Source: Labrys sp. WJW | GTDB taxonomy: Bacteria; Pseudomonadota; Alphaproteobacteria; Rhizobiales; Labraceae | Direction: 5' to 3' | NCBI RefSeq assembly: GCF_001676615.1 | Contig: NZ_LYXZ01000033.1 | Span: 1 to 64,000 of the forward strand | Length of the DNA stretch: 64,000 bases | Shown here: positions 60,647 to 64,000 of the stretch, piece by piece | How positions within the stretch are numbered: the first letter of the stretch is position 1 | Layout of the letters: each line of letters begins with the position of its first letter | The notes under the pieces: model-generated | Told to the model about the DNA's origin: nothing | What the model saw: the letters and a program-made list of their open reading frames with translations, nothing else | The model's database searches: none | Translations under genes and position numbers: made by a program

Positions 60647-61809
60647 GGCGCGGCCTGCGACGCGATGGGTTGCGATATGGCCCCGCCGGCCGAAGCCGCC
60701 GTCCAGCCCGCAGGATCGCGCGCCGCGGTGACGTCGGCATAGGCCGGACGCAGGCGGCTGATCGAAACGGACTCACCCAGCAATCGGGCCTGGCAGGCCA
60801 GACGCTGGCCGGCACTGGCGTGAATGCGCGCAAGCGTCGCCCGTTCGTCGACACCGATCGGCGACAGATTGGCCTGCCCTTCGTCGACGGCGACCACGCA
60901 GGTCCCGCACCGGCCGCGGCCCCCACAGACATGGGCATGGGGAATGCCGCTGGACAGGCTGATCTCGAGCAGGGAGAGGCCGGGCCGTCCCTGGCCGAGA
61001 AGATTGCCGTCATAATGCACGCCGACCACTCGCTGCCGGTTCTTCAGCACACGGCTCAGCATCACACCGCAAGCCAACAGCACCAGGCCGGCATAGGCCA
61101 GCAGGGTGACGTCGCGGATAGTGGCGATCTCGGCCTGCGCCGCGCCGAAACGCCCCATGCTGGCAGCGATCGCCGCCTGCCATTCGGGCTCGGCGGCAAG
61201 CCTGGCCATGGCATCCTTGCCGCCCTGCACGAAGCCGAGCAGGGCGGCCACCGGCAGGATGAAGAACAGCGGCGTCAGGATCAGGCCGAGGCGCCGCCAG
61301 ACCGGCTTGAGCACCAGCCAGGTATAGAGCCCCACCGCACCATGCACCCAGACCACCACCACGGCGAGCACCTGCAGCAGGGCATTGGCGGGGGCGAAAT
61401 GCCAGTACGCCGCCAGTACCAGGCCGAAATCGGGCTTGAAGCCGGCATCGATCAGGCTGAACACCTGTGCGAACAGGATGTGGTTGATCAAGAGGGGCGT
61501 GGCGAGCAGGCCCAGCACGATCTGCACCCAGTCCGTGCGCGACAAGGCCAGGCTCCGCCGCTTGGCAATCGCCATGAGACCGAGAACGCCATGCACCGCT
61601 GCCGCGGCCGACAGCAGCGCCAGGCCCGGCATGGTGCGCCAGGGCAATTGCAGAAACGGCTTGGCCTGCTCCATAGCTTCGATGGAGATCAGGCCGAGGG
61701 CCGCGTTGACGAGGTGCATCGTCACGAAGACGAGCAGTACGAGCCCGGCGATCAGCCGCAGCCGTCGCTGCAGCGAGCGCATGTGCTGGGAAAGGGGAAG
61801 CGCCGACAA
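60643..61809 (-). CDS. Membrane heme-type domain fused to 2Fe-2S ferredoxin (CyaC-like, no cyclase domain)
   Basis: 388 residues. Residues about 15-250 hold six hydrophobic segments with spaced histidines (VTMHLVNAAL, HGVLGLMAIA, LINHILFAQV, YWHFAPANAL, HGAVGLYTWL), like the succinate-dehydrogenase-type cytochrome b domain of S. meliloti CyaC. From about 265 a plant-type ferredoxin follows: HVCGGRGRCGTCVVAVD (C-x5-C-x2-C) and RLACQARLLG for the fourth Cys. In rhizobial adenylate cyclases this ferredoxin is followed by the cyclase; here the protein stops after it. A TTG start at 61809 is used; the ATG nine codons later is an alternative. Confidence 0.82.
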   Translation of the reverse strand: MSALPLSQHMRSLQRRLRLIAGLVLLVFVTMHLVNAALGLISIEAMEQAKPFLQLPWRTMPGLALLSAAAAVHGVLGLMAIAKRRSLALSRTDWVQIVLGLLATPLLINHILFAQVFSLIDAGFKPDFGLVLAAYWHFAPANALLQVLAVVVVWVHGAVGLYTWLVLKPVWRRLGLILTPLFFILPVAALLGFVQGGKDAMARLAAEPEWQAAIAASMGRFGAAQAEIATIRDVTLLAYAGLVLLACGVMLSRVLKNRQRVVGVHYDGNLLGQGRPGLSLLEISLSSGIPHAHVCGGRGRCGTCVVAVDEGQANLSPIGVDERATLARIHASAGQRLACQARLLGESVSISRLRPAYADVTAARDPAGWTAASAGGAISQPIASQAAP

Positions 61810-61890
61810 GGGACCCGCCCGCCGCTTGAGTTCAGTGCCGCCATCATCCTACGAAATCCGTAAGATTCAATCTCGACGATGACGCCTTTT

Positions 61891-61977
61891 CCTGGGAGCG
61901 AGGACGTCCTCGTCCGCTCTTGGAAGCTCTTCGCTTGAGGAGAGAAAGTGGCGGACGAGGACGTCCGCGCTCCCGGG
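61891..61977. repeat. Inverted repeat, 27-bp arms
   Basis: Left arm 61891-61917 (CCTGGGAGCGAGGACGTCCT and on) and right arm 61951-61977 are reverse complements at 25 of 27 positions, with a 33-nt loop. Each arm contains GGACGTCC. Same family as 50257-50362. It fills the gap between two genes on the minus strand, immediately after the methyltransferase stop. Confidence 0.75.
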
Positions 61978-62460
61978 TTAGGCCACGCGCCGATAGAGAA
62001 AATAGCGCCCGGACGGCACGCCGGCTGGCAGGTCGAGATGCCGGAGCGCCGAATGCTGCAAAGGAAGGCCGCTGGCGACGATACCGCCGGGCTGCAGCAG
62101 GCCGGCCGCCAGCGGCGGCAGCCAGAGTACCGTCTCCGCATCGACCTCCGCATAATTGGTCTCGATGTCGGCATGCACCAGCGCGGCGCCGATACCGGCG
62201 AAGCGGGCGGCGGTTTCCCGGATTTCGCCGAGCACCAAGTCTTCCTCGGAGGGGATCGAGCTCCTGTGCGCCCCGAGCGCCCGGTCGAAGGCGACGATGC
62301 GGCGGCCGGGCAGTCTTTCTCGCAGATGATCGAAGGTCCGGCCATTGCCGAGCCCGAGTTCGAGCACCGGACCGGGCAGGCCGGCGATCAGGCCGCAGAC
62401 ATGGTCGAGCACGTCGCGCTGGGCGCTGACCCGGCGGATGAAGCTGTCGAGGCGGCTCAC
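61978..62460 (-). CDS. Class I SAM-dependent methyltransferase-like protein
   Basis: 160 residues. PVLELGLGNGRTFDHLRERL (31-50) is the SAM-binding first motif, preceded by VSRLDSFIRRVSAQRDVLDH. DLVLGEIRET and ALVHADIETNYAEVDAET may form later strands. It starts with a GTG that overlaps the upstream glycosyltransferase stop (GTGA), so the two are coupled. The upstream extension of the frame is a shadow of that gene. Target unknown; possibly a sugar or lipid. Confidence 0.78.
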   Translation of the reverse strand: MSRLDSFIRRVSAQRDVLDHVCGLIAGLPGPVLELGLGNGRTFDHLRERLPGRRIVAFDRALGAHRSSIPSEEDLVLGEIRETAARFAGIGAALVHADIETNYAEVDAETVLWLPPLAAGLLQPGGIVASGLPLQHSALRHLDLPAGVPSGRYFLYRRVA

Positions 62461-63755
62461 GGGCGCTGCCCCGCCAGCACCGGCGCCGGCACGGCGGCCG
62501 CGCGAGGCCCGGCCAGCACGCCATCGAACTTGCCGGCCAGTACCGCTATGCCCGCTTCGAAGGAAAAAGCCTCGCGCACGCGCCGATAGGCACCCTCGCC
62601 CAGGCGCTGGCGCAAGGCCGGATCCGTGGCCAGGGTCCACAGCCCCCCGGCGAGGGCCGCCGGATCGCCCGGTGGCACCAGCAGCCCTTCCTCGCCTTCC
62701 CGCACGAATTCCGGCACCCCTGCGAAACGCGTGGAGAGGATGGGCAGGGCCTGCGTCGATGCTTCCATGATCACGTTGGGCAGCCCGTCGCGGTCACCGC
62801 TTTCGCCTTCCTTGCAGGGCAGCACGAACAGGTCGGCGGCACGCAGGGCCTCGATCACCTCGCCTTGCGCCAGCGCCCCGCGCCAGATGATGCGATCGGC
62901 CAGGCCCAGCCGCTCGGCCTGGGCCTGCAGCGCCTTGCGCAATTCGCCGCCGCCGATATGGGTGAGGCGCCAGGAGAGGCTCGGAGGCAGCTGCGCCAGG
63001 GCCGTGAGCAGATCGTCGAAGCCTTTCTTGGCGACGGCGCGCCCCACGGTGACGAATTCGACCGGCGCTTCGGCATTGCTGCCGTCGCGCCACGGCCGTT
63101 CGGCCGGCGGCGCGGGAAAGCGGCCGAGATCGAGGCCGTGATAGACGAGGCTGACGCGATCGGGATCATCCGCCGGCGCGAGGCGCCGCAAGGCCTCGAC
63201 CCCGCCGCGCGTGCAGGTGACGCCCCATTGGCTGTCGGCGATCTTCTCGCGCTTCTCCCAATCCGTGGTGGTCCAGATGTCCTTGGCGTGCGCGGAGAAA
63301 GAGAAGGTCCGCCCGGTCAGCAGGGCGGCATAGCGCGCCACCGAGGCCGGCGTGTGCAGGAAATGCACATGGATATGGCGGATGGCCGGATCGAGCTCCC
63401 GCGCCATCACCAGGGCCTGGCCGAGGCGGCGGCCGCGGCTGGCGCTGAAATCGCGCCGGAGATCGCGCAGGAACATCCTCATCAGCTTGAACAGCCTGGG
63501 TCGAAGCAGGGCGCCAAGCACTCCCGTCAGCACCCGCAGCGGCGCCTGATGCAGATATTCGGGCAGATAGACAGGCTTGGCCTTGATCTGCCGGTTCAGC
63601 ATGTGCACGGCCCCGTCCGTCGGCTGGCGCAGTGACCAGATCTCGAAGGCAAAGCCCGCCTGCTCCAGTGCCAGGATCTCCTGGGCGATGAAGGTCTCGG
63701 ACAGGCGGGGATAGCCTTTGACGACGATGGCAATGGGAGAGCGGGTGGAAGACAT
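62457..63755 (-). CDS. Glycosyltransferase, GT4 family
   Basis: 432 residues. N-terminal IAIVVKGYPRLSETFIAQEI is typical of exopolysaccharide GT4 enzymes (the 'SETF' motif), HVHFLHTPASVARYAALL and SFSAHAKDIW follow, and the donor site has FVTVGRAVAKKGFDDLLTAL, DLFVLPCKEGESGDRDGLPN, VIMEASTQALPILSTRFAGV and EGLLVPPGD. It adds a hexose to a lipid-linked or surface glycan. ATG 63755 is used; a TTG one codon upstream is equivalent. Confidence 0.9.
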   Translation of the reverse strand: MSSTRSPIAIVVKGYPRLSETFIAQEILALEQAGFAFEIWSLRQPTDGAVHMLNRQIKAKPVYLPEYLHQAPLRVLTGVLGALLRPRLFKLMRMFLRDLRRDFSASRGRRLGQALVMARELDPAIRHIHVHFLHTPASVARYAALLTGRTFSFSAHAKDIWTTTDWEKREKIADSQWGVTCTRGGVEALRRLAPADDPDRVSLVYHGLDLGRFPAPPAERPWRDGSNAEAPVEFVTVGRAVAKKGFDDLLTALAQLPPSLSWRLTHIGGGELRKALQAQAERLGLADRIIWRGALAQGEVIEALRAADLFVLPCKEGESGDRDGLPNVIMEASTQALPILSTRFAGVPEFVREGEEGLLVPPGDPAALAGGLWTLATDPALRQRLGEGAYRRVREAFSFEAGIAVLAGKFDGVLAGPRAAAVPAPVLAGQRP

Positions 63756-63868
63756 CAAGATCCGTTGGGGAGAAGCCGGGTCGGGGACAACCCGCGTCGA
63801 GGGGATTTTCCGGGGGCACGGGCATCCTGCCCGTTCTTCCTAATCCTGCAAAAGCTGAGCATCCAGGA

Positions 63869-63906
63869 ACGGACATCGCAACATGCAAGCATGTTGCGAT
63901 GTCCGT
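63869..63906. repeat. 38-nt perfect palindrome
   Basis: ACGGACATCGCAACATGC and GCATGTTGCGATGTCCGT are exact 18-bp complements around AA. It lies 113 bp upstream of the glycosyltransferase start and 15 bp past the stop of the next leftward gene, so it probably terminates that gene. A second small palindrome ACGGGCA-TCC-TGCCCGT is at 63818-63834. Confidence 0.8.
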
Positions 63907-63921
63907 GCACCCGGAGAAAGG

Positions 63922-64000
63922 TCAGGTCCCGGCAACGCGGCCGAGCGGGACGGTGTTCAGCCTGGCTTCGAACCAGGGCGTCGCCAATTGTTCGATACGA
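63922..64000 (-). CDS. C-terminal fragment of an unidentified gene
   Basis: The last 25 codons of a leftward gene that begins beyond the right edge. It reads RIEQLATPWFEARLNTVPLG then RVAGT and stops at 63922-63924. The piece is too short to place; PLGRV is reminiscent of SDR C termini but is not diagnostic. It lies upstream of the glycosyltransferase on the same strand. Confidence 0.55.
   Translation of the reverse strand, partial: RIEQLATPWFEARLNTVPLGRVAGT

Noticed and set aside
58752..61013. 753-codon leftward frame across the MscS and heme/2Fe-2S genes
   Set aside because: Alternative frame on the same strand, Arg/Ala/Pro-rich and without domains; the other frame gives two well-formed families with a normal overlap.

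Overview
The window is GC-rich, densely coded chromosomal DNA from an alphaproteobacterium, most likely a Hyphomicrobiales (Rhizobiales) soil or plant-associated species. The reasons are the two-gene glutamate synthase, the rhizobial-type L-rhamnose ABC transporter with fused aldolase/dehydrogenase, a PmtA-like phospholipid methyltransferase, a CyaC-like heme/2Fe-2S membrane protein, and several short palindromic intergenic repeats of the type scattered through rhizobial genomes. The genus cannot be fixed from the sequence. No rRNA, tRNA, transposase, integrase or CRISPR array was seen.

Layout. 0-6.8 kb: a cut-off SDR gene and a divergent LysR regulator; kdsD-ccmA-ccmB (KDO precursor isomerase plus half of the heme exporter); a MltB-type transglycosylase; an SGNH hydrolase; a LysE exporter. 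6.9-13.3 kb: gltD and gltB. 13.7-14.4 kb: a vapBC pair. 14.4-24.4 kb: a sugar transport locus (rhaS, rhaT, rhaP, rhaQ), a dual-specificity-type phosphatase, a RhaK-like kinase, a second sugar-binding protein and a second FGGY kinase. 24.45-28.56 kb: a LacI / phytanoyl-CoA-dioxygenase-like / MHS-transporter cassette bracketed by an imperfect ~85-bp direct repeat and carrying three back-to-back operators. 28.6-30.6 kb: an MFS transporter and a divergent ArsR-rhodanese regulator. 30.6-33.6 kb: a DeoR regulator and rhaD facing each other across an operator array. 33.7-34.5 kb: a second toxin-antitoxin pair. 34.7-37.7 kb: two glycosyltransferases, one fused to a deacetylase-like domain. 37.8-43.8 kb: a YejABEF/Opp-type ABC transporter. 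43.8-44.5 kb: a broken NADAR gene with a palindromic repeat inside it. 44.5-47.8 kb: a MAPEG protein, a COG0523 GTPase with a near-certain Zur box, and a nucleotide-sugar dehydrogenase. 47.9-55.0 kb: fmdB, amiS, formamidase, an OmpR-type regulator, a receiver-kinase and a large NCS1-transporter/histidine-kinase fusion. 55.5-58.6 kb: TetR, two SDRs and a phospholipid methyltransferase. 58.6-64 kb: an MscS channel, the heme/2Fe-2S membrane protein, a methyltransferase, a glycosyltransferase and a cut-off gene.

How the parts work together. The 14-33 kb region reads as a rhamnose-type sugar catabolic locus (import, phosphorylation, aldol cleavage and oxidation, DeoR control) later interrupted by a mobile-looking catabolic cassette; the isomerase RhaI and mutarotase RhaU are not in the window. 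The 48-55 kb region reads as an amide-nitrogen module: formamidase releases ammonia, AmiS passes amides or urea, and a transporter-linked sensor kinase with two receiver proteins could sense the substrate or nitrogen flux. That fused sensor, with a Cys/His-rich linker between transporter and kinase, is the best candidate for an undescribed system here. Many intergenic regions carry precise inverted repeats that read as operators (LysR, VapB, LacI, ArsR, DeoR, Zur and TetR sites) or as dispersed palindromic elements.
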